Source: Triatoma infestans (taxonomy: Eukaryota; Arthropoda; Insecta; Hemiptera; Reduviidae). Taken from it: DNA of 64,000 nt. The position numbers and the translations under genes are program-made. Of the stretch, positions 34,024-45,152 are shown piece by piece; within the stretch, counting starts at the first letter, position 1, and each line of letters begins with the position of its first letter. The notes beneath the pieces are model-generated. The model was not told the origin of the DNA. It saw only the letters and a list, made by a program, of their open reading frames with translations, and ran no database searches. Where the stretch lies: the NCBI GenBank assembly GCA_011037195.1, contig JAAEAF010003592.1, positions 62,001 through 126,000 on the forward strand, read 5' to 3'.

Positions 34024-34378
34024 TATAATGGGCGTGAGAAGGAGAGAATTGGGTTTATAAGAAGTAATATAGTGGGGATTATGCTGAACACTGTATAATG
34101 AGAAAGTAACACAAACTGCCAGTACTTTACACAAATATAGAAACTGGTAGCGAGATATTTAAAGTGAGTGAAGAAAAGGGTAGTAGTTGGTGACTGACGC
34201 GTTGTAACAGCTGCATGAACTGTTCTAAAGATTGTTTTCTGTAGGGCTAGCTCAGCTATATATGTACCGATTCTCCCACTCTAGTCTGGCCCTAAGTAGC
34301 GTGTGAGACTCTTAATTTTTGAGTGTCTCTCTCACTCTCTCTCTCTGCTTTAGATCCCTCTCTTCGGATCCTATTACA
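34024..34378 (-). mobile_element. Family E LTR-like repeat, complete
   Basis: A 355-bp antisense copy. The complement starts TGTAATAGGATCCGAAGAG, has a CATATATAGCTGAGC promoter-like stretch and ends CACGCCCATTATA. No matching target duplication is seen (CTAT versus CAGC). Confidence 0.65.
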
Positions 34379-35255
34379 CAGCTAATTTTACCGGTAGCCA
34401 AAGAGTTAGATAGCTACACCTTTGCGAATATTTCAGAGTGATTGTTTCAGAAAGAGATTTAATACTATCTTGTAAAATATGCATTGACATCTAAAATTAT
34501 CAGTTTAGAGTAGTCATTCAAATCGTCAGAACGGCGGACTAAGTACCAAGATGCTAGCATAAAATATCCGCAAGAAGATCTTTTAAATTCAATATTTAAT
34601 TTGTCTAAACCCTTTTACTGATTAAATATTTTAAGACGGAATGATGCAGACAAGCATAAATTTATTTCTGTGAATTTGTTGAAAACATAAATCCAGGATA
34701 CGCATATAGTTAGCGCAGCTTTATAGCTAATGTTAATCACTAAAACTTACGTATTGTTAAACAAGAAAGAATTGATAAATGAACAGGAATTGTCAGATAT
34801 CGACATTTTTCTAGATTCGAGAAAAAGGGATTATCTCGAATTATTTTCTGTAATAAAGGTTTCTTGCAAATCGAATGCTCCATTGGATACTTGTTCTCCG
34901 TACTCAGAATGCATCTGTTAGCATGGATGTGAAAAAATTATTTGTTAGAAGATTTTAAGTGACATTTTTGTATGTTCGAGTTCAAGTTTACAATGAAACT
35001 CATTAAAAAAGAAGAAGATTTAAAACTGAATAAAACTAGACAATCTTTATCTATTAAATAAATATGGAGAAGGTTACCATCCGAAAATTGTATAGTATTT
35101 TGGATTATCTAAGGATTTACTTTATCGAAAAGTTTACTAAAAAAATATTAAATTTGAACCATCTTTGACAGCGGAGTTTCATGTAAAACAACACAACGTC
35201 ATTTCGTAAGTGGCGTAAAATTATAAATCCCCAAATTAACACCTAAGGATATGTA
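34379..35255. other. No recognised gene
   Basis: Unassigned sequence with a 63-codon frame at 34730-34921 that I do not recognise. Confidence 0.4.
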
Positions 35256-36090
35256 AAAATCTGGTGTGAAACACTCACACAACTTTCTCTTACTCCAGTT
35301 CTCAAAATGATAATTGACAAATTTTATAGTTTGTGTACCAAATTTAATGAAATTCGTCGAAAACTGAAAAAACTGTTCAGTAAAAGCGCACTTCCGGTTT
35401 ACTAATTTTCTTGAAACTCGGAATTTCCGCCATCTATTTATTTCTAACTAATTATGTTTGGATGATAGAATTGTATAATCAACTAGGATAGCACTTTGAT
35501 GAAAATCTAACCCCACCCCTCCCCTAAAAGTGCCTTAAATGAATTTTCCCAGAGAAATGTTTTAGACAAAAGTTGTAGATCTTTGCATGTTTAGTTTATA
35601 TACGAAGTTTCAAAAAAATCGTCAAAGCCATTTTTGAGAAAATTGCGAAAAAGTAAATAAATCATTTAGTAAAGTGGTAAAGTAAACGCACTTCCGGTTA
35701 TCCGATTTTTTTCAAACTCGGAATTTCAACAACATATTTAATTCTAATTAATATTATTTTGATGACAGAATTGTCTAATAAACTGAAATAGCACTTTAGA
35801 TGGAAACCTAAACCCACCCCTCCCCCAAAAGTGCCCTTCAATACATTTTCCCGAAGAAATGTTTCAAATAAAAGTTGTAGTTCTTTGTATGTGTGGTTGA
35901 TGTTTGACGTTTAAAGAAAATCGTCGAGCCATTTTTGAGAAAATCGCAAAAAAGTAAAAAATCCAACTTGTAAAGTGGTACTTCCGGTTAAGGAATTTTG
36001 ACAGATAACGTACTGTCAGATCACATGGTGATACCGAAACGGAATATCATGTTTGAACTTTCTGCGATTTTTCATTTATGAGCTACGCTG

Positions 36091-36121
<31 letters not shown>

Positions 36122-36266
36122 CACATATACAGACACACACAGACCATTTGCTAAAAACCACTTTTTTGGACTCAGGGGACCTCAAAACGGATATTTCCGG
36201 TGAAAACTCGATATCGAAAATTTGACACGATTACAATACTTCCTCTTACTTAGGAGTAAGAGAAAG
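35256..36266 (-). mobile_element. Family C repeat, full-length copy 3
   Basis: The best-preserved copy, about 1010 bp. It starts AAAAATCTGGTGTGAAACAC, then has CTTTCTCTTACTCC, and ends in GGAGTAAGAGAAAG at 36253-36266. Three internal CACTTCCGGTT / TACTTCCGGTT sites at 35389, 35689 and 35979 show repeat periods of 300 and 290 bp. A CATA microsatellite fills the usual microsatellite position (36093-36123). Confidence 0.88.
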
Positions 36267-38340
36267 AAAAAAAAAACTTCTTATGGACAAACAATGAATA
36301 AAAGTACACTTATATTTTCTCATTTTAAGAAGTATTTAAAAAAAAAATGATAATAAAAATATTTTAAAAAAAACAACAAAAAATTGAAAAATAAAGTCTA
36401 TCTAAGAATTAATGACATTTTGTTAAAAATAAGTTATTTTACATGTCCGAAATATTTGAGAATAAAAGAATGTGTTAATGCAAAAAGTTCATTTAGTCCT
36501 GTCTTTTGTAAAAAATATTAATCTAAAAAACATTCAATTAAGGCGACAGGAATAATAATCAATTAAGAGTAAAACATTAATTTTCTTGTTACATGATAAA
36601 AAAAAATAAAAAAATAAAGTAAAATAAAATAAAATAAAAAATAAATGAAGCACCATATGTGGTACATTACATGATACGGAGTGGCAACATTTTCGGCACA
36701 TTGTTTCAAAAGTGGTTATAATAAGTAATTCCCCAACCCTCATCCTAACAAAAAATTCTTGTGGATGGTCAACTATAGTGAAAAATGGACAGCCAATTAC
36801 CCTGCTGTCTGGCTAACGAAGTCAGCCTGCCAATTTAATGGATCCAACTACGGCCGTAATGCCTCCGCCCACTCTACACTATCTAACCAACAGACCAGTG
36901 AACAGAGAGAGTGAGAGAGAGAGGAATACAACACAGTTGTTGTATTTTTGAGTTTCAAGACAGCACACAAACTCATAAAGAGGAATGAAATATCTCTTTA
37001 CTGAAGGGAGTATGAGGGCAAAATGGTCATGGAGTGTTGTTTTTGTGGTAGTGGTTGTATTTCCGCCTGTAATTATTAGATGGGATTCTTACCAAGCAGG
37101 GAAGTATTTTTGTTGCTAGTAAACCAGTAGCCAGCGCACCCTCTTCATGGTAAGCAGGTAGCAGTCTCAAGTTATTCTTTTCTTCGCACACCATTAAACT
37201 GTTTACGAAAGTTATTAAAGTTAAAGTGTATTTTCTTATCTAAAACAAAAAATCATGCTTTACTTTATTATTTTTCTTAACATTTGAGGTGATAAATAAT
37301 TCTATTTCGCATTAAGAAACTCTAGATGATACTTGTTACTATAGATTATATTCATTCTTTTAACAGATCCTAAATGGGACCAACCCATAAAGAAAGTTTA
37401 AACTGACCACATATATAAATTTTTGACCAATCAATCTAGCAATTGAGGAATTTGGTTTTTGAGATTTGGCCTCCCCTTGAATAAAATTCTCCAATTTTAA
37501 AATTAATATTCTCTTGATTATTTAAGCAACCACTTTATCCAAGAGCTCACTTGTATTTTTTCCCAATTATTCTTTAAATCAAAAACCAATATTATTTTTA
37601 TAATAATATTTATTTAGAAAGATATGCAAAAATACAATTATATAATATATAAAATATAAATAGCAATAGCTTTACAGCCGTCTGCTAGAGTTCACTGCAA
37701 AAAAAAAATAATAATAACACAAATAAAATTATTCTCAAATTTTAAATGGTCCGTAAAAACAATTAAAAACAAGAAATAGTTAAAGCAAAATGTGCTCGAA
37801 ATAAGTTCAAAAAGAAAGAAAAGACAAAAACGCAAAAAGGAGGGGAAAAGAAAACAGAACTGGCAGATTAAATAAAAGAGTTACATTACTTTCACATTGA
37901 AAAATCACACCTTGTAAATAAGAGGGCGAACAGAAAATGAGAGAAAACATGAAATCTATAGGGTCATAAAGATAATATTAGAGATATTATTAACAATAAT
38001 AATAATCAGTATTCAGCTAACCAACTGTATCTAACCTTCCAGTCGTGGCGAGCGTATTTGAGCAAAGGACGAGGATGTTCTTGGCCAGACAAAAAAGAAA
38101 TTATATCTGCCCTTGGGAGAGTACGTTTATTTAAATAAAGCAATCGAAATTTGCCTCCCAAAAGGCTTCCCAGGAAATGATACAAATCTTCCTAAAACCA
38201 ATATTAATTTGCAGTTCTTATCACTGATGAAGTAATAATTGACTAAAAATTCCTATAGCACCTAATTAAGAAATTTGTAGTAAAGTCAAAATTGAAATTC
38301 AATTTAGCTACCATTGTGTAGGATCCAATAAGAAGGTAAT
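36267..38340. other. AT-rich stretch, no gene seen
   Basis: Includes a less AT-rich patch at 36770-37150 with GAGAGAGA runs and a patch at 38040-38180. No motif or repeat relation was recognised. Confidence 0.45.
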
Positions 38341-38380
38341 TACTGGCAGTTTTTCTCGAAAACGGCTTCAAGGATTTTCT

Positions 38381-38730
38381 TTAATTGTTGTGGTGGTTGG
38401 TTCCGCAGAGCTGGAAAGCATCAGAGATATTTTCCGTGGTAGCCTGCTTCATTTTGTGGTCATCGACCTGTTTCCGGCGTTCGCCCATCTTCAGGATGCG
38501 TTTGCCAGACAGTGTGATAACACAGATTTGCACAGAGTAAATTCCGTTTATACACTCCTCTAGTACAGGAGGTTTATACACTCCTCTAGTAAGAGTGTAT
38601 AAACTGAATTTACTCTGTGCAAGTCTGTGTTATCAAACTGTCTGACAAACGCATCCTGAAGATGGGCGAACGCCCGAAACCGGTCGATGACCACAAAATG
38701 AAGCAGGCTACCACGGAAAATGTCTCTGGT
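38381..38730 (-). mobile_element. Family A palindromic element, copy 2
   Basis: Tail at left (TTGTTGTGGTGGTTGGTTCC). Arms lie at about 38420-38560 and 38590-38728, with a small loop containing a further short inverted repeat (CACTCCTCTAGTA). It is flanked by near-identical 9-mers GATTTTCTT (38372-38380) and GATTTTCAT (38731-38739). The right arm holds GCATCCTGAAGATGGGCGAA then CGCCCGAAACCGGTCGATG, the most complete hammerhead-like core. It is inserted in a family C fragment (38341-38380, 38731-38800). Confidence 0.82.
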
Positions 38731-38800
38731 GATTTTCATTAAATTTTGCATACTAACTATATTGGCCTAGCTGAAACATTTTCTTATTTTCTAGAAACAT

Positions 38801-39817
38801 TGATCTTTGGACATTATCTAAACAATATATAATATACCAAGCGTTACAAATATTTTTTCTATACCAAGAAATTGAAAATATCCTGAAGAATGCACAGTTT
38901 TGAATTTCTATAGGCTCTCAAAAAAAATCCTTTTTTTTGCAGCAATATGGTAAAAAGAATTAGTATGGCAAAATCCGATTAGTAAACACAAAAATAAAAT
39001 ATTATATAATAATGAACAAACTGACCTTATAAAAAAGTAATGAACTATACTGATGTTGACGTGAAGGAAATTACAAGTGTTTGATGTGTGAAACAAACCA
39101 CCAGAGCACTGTTTTAATACCATTAACCTACCTACCTACCCACCATCACTTAAGTACACAATTCTAATGTGCTAATGTGCGTGTGCTAATAACGCTTACC
39201 CATAATACAATTGTTTCACACTTAGAACAAGTTAAAATTAATACGTCGTTAGTATTATGTTTACAAACGGTTAAATAGATTATTAATTTTTATTTTATTT
39301 AAACTAAAAACATTCTTTAAAATATTATGTATTAATTAATAAATTTATATTTACTGAAGAAATACAACACCAAATTTGAAACGCAACATTCAAATTTGTT
39401 ACAAATATCATTTAAAGTGTAAATAATTTTAAAAGACGGAAGCTAAGATTACGTAGCAAATTAGTGGTTGAACTGACCGTTTCAAAGCCGGTTAGAATAA
39501 CCTGCTACAAGAACAACACTTCATCGCATCTTGTTCTCCACTCTTCACATACTATAATATTTCTATCCATTTTTATTTTTATTATTTATAAATTTATTTA
39601 CAATTATGTATGAGATCTATTTAAAAAGAAAAATCTGAGGCGAAATACTCACACGACTTTTATTCACACAGCCATTTATATGGTTTGGATTTATGATTTA
39701 TTATTTATTTATATGGTTTTTACCTAGGTACAAATTTCATATAATAACTGAAAATATATATCTATAGGGTGATGACTCAAAGTCCACAGCTTAGGGACAT
39801 TTTTGGGGTCAAACATG
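38801..39817. other. AT-rich stretch, no gene seen
   Basis: A short family C terminal scrap (AAATCTGAGGCGAAATACTC) is at 39631. The rest is unassigned. Confidence 0.45.
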
Positions 39818-39826
39818 TCCAATAAA

Positions 39827-40158
39827 TCAGAAATATTTTCCGTGATAGCCGGCTTCTTTTTGTGGTCATCGACCGGTTACTGGCATACGCCCATCATCAG
39901 GATGTTTTTGTCAAATAGTGTAATAACACAGACTTGCACAGAGCAAATACAGTTGATACAGCAAATACATTGATACAAATACAGTTGATACACTCGTATC
40001 AACTGTATTTGCTCTGTGCAAGTCTTTGTTATTACACTGTTTGACAAAAACATCCTGATGACAACGCCCGAAATTGGTCGATGACCACAAAAAGAAGCAG
40101 GCTATCACGGAAAATATTTCTGATGCTTTCCAGCTCTGCGGAACCAACCACAACAATC
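39827..40158 (+). mobile_element. Family A palindromic element, copy 3
   Basis: A 332-bp insertion flanked by the 9-bp repeat TCCAATAAA (39818-39826 and 40159-40167). The tail (CCAGCTCTGCGGAACCAACC) is on the right. Around the core the right arm reads CATCCTGATGACAACGCCCG then AAATTGGTCGATG, with half of the stem deleted. The left arm complement keeps CTGATGATGGGCG, with GGTAACC changes. The ribozyme-like core is probably inactive here. Confidence 0.88.
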
Positions 40159-40243
40159 TCCAATAAACATAGATCTGAATATGCTTCCCAATGAAATATA
40201 GCCATTGAAAGGTGAAAAGCCTGAAATTAATTAAAATAAATTG

Positions 40244-40430
40244 TTGGTATTGGTGTAGTGGTTATGAGCATGGACTTGTAAGTGGGAGGACCCCAGGTCG
40301 AGTCCAGCGTATAATTGTTAAATTTTATATTTCTTTAAAAAATGTTAATTGTAAAGTAGGTGCTTCCGCCCCCATCCACGACACCTAATTTGGTAGTTGG
40401 ACGTTAAGCCAGCCTAAAAAATAGGCATTA
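40244..40430 (+). mobile_element. tRNA-derived SINE, second type
   Basis: Head TTGGTGTAGTGGTTATGAGC ATGG (A box) and CCCCAGGTCGAGTCCAGC (B box) in tRNA-like spacing. A body (TTCCGCCCCCATCCACGACA) unlike the other SINEs follows, and its end runs directly into the 102-bp minisatellite. Confidence 0.75.
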
Positions 40431-40438
40431 CTTAATAC

Positions 40439-41130
40439 TCATTAATATTATTTAGCTAATAAAATCGTACGGCAATCAATGAAATGTCACTTTAAAAGGA
40501 AGTCTAACTCGAAATTTTAGCTATATATTAAATTTAATACTCATTAATATTATTTAGCTAATAGATCCGCAATGCAATCAATGAAATGTCACTTTAAAAG
40601 GCACTCTATCTCGAAATTTCAGCTATATATTAAATTTAATACTCATTAATATTATTTAGCTAATAGATCCGCAATGCAATCAATGAAATGTCACTTTAAA
40701 AGGCACTCTATCTCGAAATTTCAGCTATATATTAAATTTAATACTCATTAATATTATTTAGCTAATAGATCCGCAATGCAATCAATGAAATGTCACTTTA
40801 AAAGGCACTCTATCTCGAAATTTCAGCTATATATTAAATTTAATACTCATTAATATTATTTAGCTAATAGATCCGCAATGCAATCAATGAAATGTCACTT
40901 TAAAAGGCACTCTATCTCGAAATTTCAGCTATATATTAAATTTAATACTCATTAATATTATTTAGCTAATAGATCCGCAATGCAATCAATGAAATGTCAC
41001 TTTAAAAGGCACTCTATCTCGAAATTTCAGCTATATATTAAATTTAATACTATTAATATTACTTAGCTAATAGATCTGTACTACAATCAATGAAATGTCA
41101 CTTAAGCAGGAAGTCTAACTCGAAATTTTC
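40439..41130. repeat. 102-bp minisatellite, about 6.8 units
   Basis: Unit boundaries at the TTTAATAC step are exactly 102 bp apart (40438, 40540, 40642, 40744, 40846, 40948, 41050). Five internal units (40541-41050) are identical base for base. The first and last units share variants (GGAAGTCTAACTCG) that differ from the inner ones (GGCACTCTATCTCG). Confidence 0.98.
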
Positions 41131-41149
41131 TCCAAAACTCATATTAAAA

Positions 41150-41575
41150 CAATTTTATCAGAAAAATTTACAACTATAAGTAATTGAAATATTGGTGGGT
41201 AGTAAGCAAAGAAAAAGGAAAGAAAATTAAGAAAATTATTGAACCGCTTTTAAGGAGAAACTGAAAACTCCATTACGTAACTTGGTACTTCTAAGTGAGG
41301 GATTTTGATCACTATATTGGTCGTATCCACTGTGATTCCAAAACGGAAAATCAGATATGAGTTTCGTGCAATTTTTTTTGTTTTTGTACTAGGCTAAACA
41401 CATATAACCAGTTATAAAACACAGACACATACAGAATATATAGAGACCAATTTTCAAAATCCACTTTTTGTACTCGGGGAAAATCTAAGCATTTACATAT
41501 ATTCGGCGAAAACTCAACTTTGGAAAATTTGACCAAATCGTAATTACTTCCATTTAGCAATAATTTCAATAATGT
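41150..41575 (-). repeat. Family C fragment
   Basis: Antisense interior and head: AACTTGGTACTTCTAAGTGA, CCAAAACGGAAAATCAG, ACCAATTTTCAAAATCCACT, and a worn end near AATTACTTCCATTTAGC. Confidence 0.6.
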
Positions 41576-42375
41576 GTGAAGAAAAGTTTAAAATATTACC
41601 ATTAAAAAAGATATCAATAATACCAAATAACAATACTAATAGATTAGCTACGGCATTAATAGAAATGATAGTAGACTTTTAATCAAAGAATAATTAATAT
41701 CCATATTTTTTTTTATATTAATAAAAAAATATAAATCATTTCATAAAATTGTTTTTATTACTGTTATTATATGAGTGAATAGAGGAAGAGAATTTTAACG
41801 AATATGCATAACCCAGAGGGCAGAGAATGTTGATGGAAAGGGAATAGGGTTGGTGTTGCACTGGTACATACACATGCAATGAGGGGGGGGGGAGACAAGC
41901 ATACCAAATACCAGGGATGCAAAAGGTAGTGACAATGGTGAGAGGAAGCGGCTGAAAGGATAGTATGTTTACTGGCGTTTTGCTTATATGTTACATGTTA
42001 TGCATAGCAAACGAAACATTTCAAAATTCGTTGAATTAAACCAATATCCAAATATGCTTTAGTTTAAATATTGAAATATATATTTAAAAATATTTTATTT
42101 TTAATGGTACTATACGTATATTTATTACATTTCCTTTTTTACCTCTCTCCCGGGATTCGTTTAAATTCCAAATTATTAATTTATTTTGTTAGATAAATAG
42201 ATTAATTCATTTAATAGAGAACTTTCGTGTAGCTTAAATTGAATAAAAATATAGTATTGGTATAAATACCAACTTTTAAGGAAATGTATTAGTGAGTAAA
42301 TTAGGAAAAAATGAAAAGTAATTCAGTAAAATATTTAAAAGACGATTGAGCCCATAGTACACAGAAACATGAGAG
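41576..42375. other. No gene seen
   Basis: AT-rich, with a G-rich patch (GGGGGGGGG) at 41883-41892. No supported feature. Confidence 0.45.
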
Positions 42376-42890
42376 ATTTTTTTCTTTATTAGCCTGATTC
42401 ATTTTATGGTCATCACCAAGTTTCGGGCATAATTAGGGTGATATTTTAGACTAGCATTCAGCCAGAATAGATTGTAATTGCTTATAATGGATATCTTAGG
42501 TGGAGAGAATTTAGGTCTGATACGATGATATAAGAAGGAGACTTGGTTAACACTGGTTAACTAATATATTAATTAAGAGACACAGACTGCCTGGACTTTA
42601 CAACAGAGAAATGTTTTAAGGTAGAGTGGTATAAAAATGACACGTAGTAATTGGATGTATTGAACTGAATTCAACTGTGTTTTTATGGACTGTCCGTCGC
42701 TATATTTATACTGTTTCTCCCACTCCACTCCGAGTGAGTGGTTGAGCTTCTCTTTGCTCTCTTTGGTTGCTGAGCTTCTCTTTGGTTGCTGTTACATGCT
42801 TGTACTGCCGTGACGATCTCACACCCCAATCAGGACTTTTTGAAAAAAAACTAAAATCGATCTATGAACACAAAATGAAGCAAGCTCAAA
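42376..42890. mobile_element. Old family A element split by a family E LTR
   Basis: Outer left-arm sequence (TTATGGTCATCACCAAGTTT CGGGC) at 42405-42430 and the matching right arm (GATCTATGAACACAAAATGAAGC) at 42860-42883 bracket the LTR at 42483-42796. Strongly diverged. Confidence 0.5.
42483..42796 (-). mobile_element. Family E LTR-like repeat with possible TGCT duplication
   Basis: The complement starts TGTAACAGCAACC and ends CCATTATA. It is flanked by TGCT on both sides (42479-42482 and 42797-42800), consistent with a 4-bp target duplication and supporting the LTR reading of family E. Confidence 0.6.
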
Positions 42891-43004
42891 AAAATTTCAG
42901 TAAATTGTTGGTATGATAAATCTATTATTTTATTATTAAAATGGTGTATAAAAAAAAATAGACCATTTTTCAATAAAAAGAAAAATCAATTTTACTTTCT
43001 CTTA

Positions 43005-43116
43005 CTCCTGTTAAGAGGAAGTATTGCGATCGTGGTAGATTTTAGAAATTGTGTTTTCACCGGAAATACATGTTTGGGGGTCACCTGAATATGAAAAGTT
43101 TTTTTTAGCGAATAGG

Positions 43117-43157
<41 letters not shown>

Positions 43158-44262
43158 ACTGTTTTTTAACAGAATATCTCAAAAACGTAAAAAGTCGTAG
43201 GAATATGTGCTGTTCACATATACACGGTGTCCCAAGGTATATGGATAACGACTTTTTCTCGGAAACTAAGGTAGCTAGAAAAAAAAACTAAAAAATACAT
43301 GTCCCCGTAGTTTTTTTTGTTAGAAATCCAAATTTAATTTGCAAATTTGTTTTGGTGCTTCCAGAAGCGAGATACAGGCAGGCACCAACTCCATTTTTTC
43401 AAATAGAGAGGTGTGGTTTTTATTTAAGAAATAGATTCCTCTATTTTTTGTAAGAAAAATTTACTTGAACGGTTTTTTTCTGTGAGCGATATTTTACAAG
43501 TAATGAATGAAAACATGATTCTTATAAGAAATTTCCAAATGATATTATAACGGTTTTTTGATTGATTAAGAAGAAAAGTACTATTTTATTATAAAACTTT
43601 ACTCCTCATTAATTACAGATTTTGCTCGAACTGGCCTCCACCAATTGGAGATGTATTTCTTTGGTCGTAAGGTACAATTAGCAGCAAAAAGCATAGGTAT
43701 GCATCTCTAATGGTGGGGGCCAGTTCGAGCTAGATCTGTAATTAATGAGGAGTAAAATTTAGAATAATATAGTACTTTTCTTCTTAATCAATCAAAAAAC
43801 CGTTACAATATCATTTTGAAATTTCTTATAAGAATCATATTTTCATTCATGCTTGTAAAATATCGCTCAAAGAAGAAAACCGTTCAAGTAAATTTTTCTT
43901 ACAAAAAATAGAGGAATCTATTTCTTAAATAAAAACCACACCTCCCTATTTGAAAAAATGAAATTGGTACCTGTATCTCGCTTCTGAAAGCGACAAACAA
44001 ATTTGCAAATTAAATTTGGTTTTCTAACAAAAAAACTACGGGGACACGTACCTTTTATTTTTTTTCTAGCAATCTTAGTTTCCGAAAAATGTCGTTATCC
44101 ATATAGCTTGGGTCACCCTGTGTATACAAACACATACAATTCGTTAAAAACACTTTTTCTTATTCAGGGGACCTCAAAACGTATATTTCCGGTATAAACG
44201 CAATTTTGAAAATCTAGCACGATCGCATACTTCCTTTTACTAACAGTAAGAAAGAGTAAAAA
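43005..44262. repeat. Two inverted family C heads flanking a palindrome
   Basis: A sense family C head (43005-43200, with a TG microsatellite at 43117-43152) and an antisense head (44140-44262, ending AACAGTAAGAAAGAG) face each other across the ~900-bp palindrome. The whole block is one nested inverted repeat about 1.25 kb long. Confidence 0.8.
43221..44124. repeat. Large palindrome with ~430-bp arms
   Basis: Left arm 43221-43654 (TACACGGTGTCCCAAGG...) and right arm 43700-44124 (...CTTGGGTCACCCTGTGTA) are inverse complements with few mismatches, around a ~45-bp loop. There is no coding capacity; the 64-codon frame at 44003-44197 is incidental. Confidence 0.92.
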
Positions 44263-44466
44263 AAAAAAAAATTCGTATATAAAACAACGATTCTAGTAGT
44301 GTATTTCTTAAAATTTGAATTGTTTCCTAAATTTTACTGGTACTTAAAGCTGTGTAAGTGGTAGAAGTGGAAATTTTAATCAGAAAATTTCTAATAAATT
44401 TGTTTTGCATTATCTATAAAATAAAAGTTTACACTTTTAGTTTATCTGTCTAATTAGTATAAGGAG

Positions 44467-45152
44467 TGTAATGGGATCCGTATCATTAAAGATTCATAGG
44501 ATCCGAAGAACGAAGAATCAACCTAGTTACTTGCTACCCAGGCCAGACTAGGGGGGGCGATTCGATATATAATAATAATAATAATAATAATATTTTATTT
44601 AAAAATTTTACATTCAGAAAGATTAATACATAATATTTACAGCTTGGAATTATATCCGTCAGCCGGAGAAAGATGTTACAAACATTCATTAAAAAACATT
44701 TATCAAAAATACTATTCCTTTAATAAAAGATATTTTCATGTTTACTGTAATACATGAGAAAAAAAAATATTCATACTGCAAATAAAATAAAAAATACATA
44801 AATACAAAATACTGAAAAAGTAAAAACTATTCTGAAACTTTACATTACTATACAATATTAAAATTAATGATGAAAAGGTTACTGGATTCGATATATATAT
44901 ATCTATATACAGCACAGCTGGCACTACAGCATGAGAGTTTTACAACAGTTTGCGACGAGTTTACAACCAGTGAGCAACCTTCTCACATCATTCAGCCAGT
45001 CTGTCTATATATGTATCTCGGTACCTAACTTCTATTGTGAAGTCTTTGCAGTTTGTGTCATTACAGAGCGTTCGGCTTGTATTCTAGTTTATTTCTGTTT
45101 AACCCAATTCTGTCCAATTCTCTCTCCTTCTCACTTCCTTTATAAGGAATTT
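44467..45152 (+). mobile_element. Family E LTR-like repeat with a nested retro-insertion
   Basis: Starts TGTAATGGGATCCGTATC, carries the GATTCGATATATATATA promoter-like stretch and ends in TCTCCTTCTCACTTCCTTTATA. Without the 314-bp insertion plus its 12-bp duplication it is about 360 bp. The 8-mer TATAAGGA is found at both outer edges. The open frame at 44931-45407 crosses its end and has no recognised domain. Confidence 0.6.
44571..44884 (-). mobile_element. 5'-truncated LINE 3' end with 12-bp target duplication
   Basis: A 314-bp insertion flanked by GATTCGATATAT (44559-44570 and 44885-44896). Read antisense it ends in AATAAAATATT and an (ATT)n tail, as with other LINE 3' ends here. No coding sequence remains, so the parent LINE is not identified. 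Confidence 0.82.

Noticed and set aside
40439..41130. Regular 102-bp repeats as a CRISPR array
   Set aside because: The units are contiguous with no spacers, and the window is eukaryotic; it is a minisatellite.
45055..45066. CATTACA as the true 3' end of the family E LTR starting at 44467
   Set aside because: Other family E copies (31088, 34024, 42483) continue for another ~90 bp to CCCATTATA, and no 4-bp duplication matches at this point.
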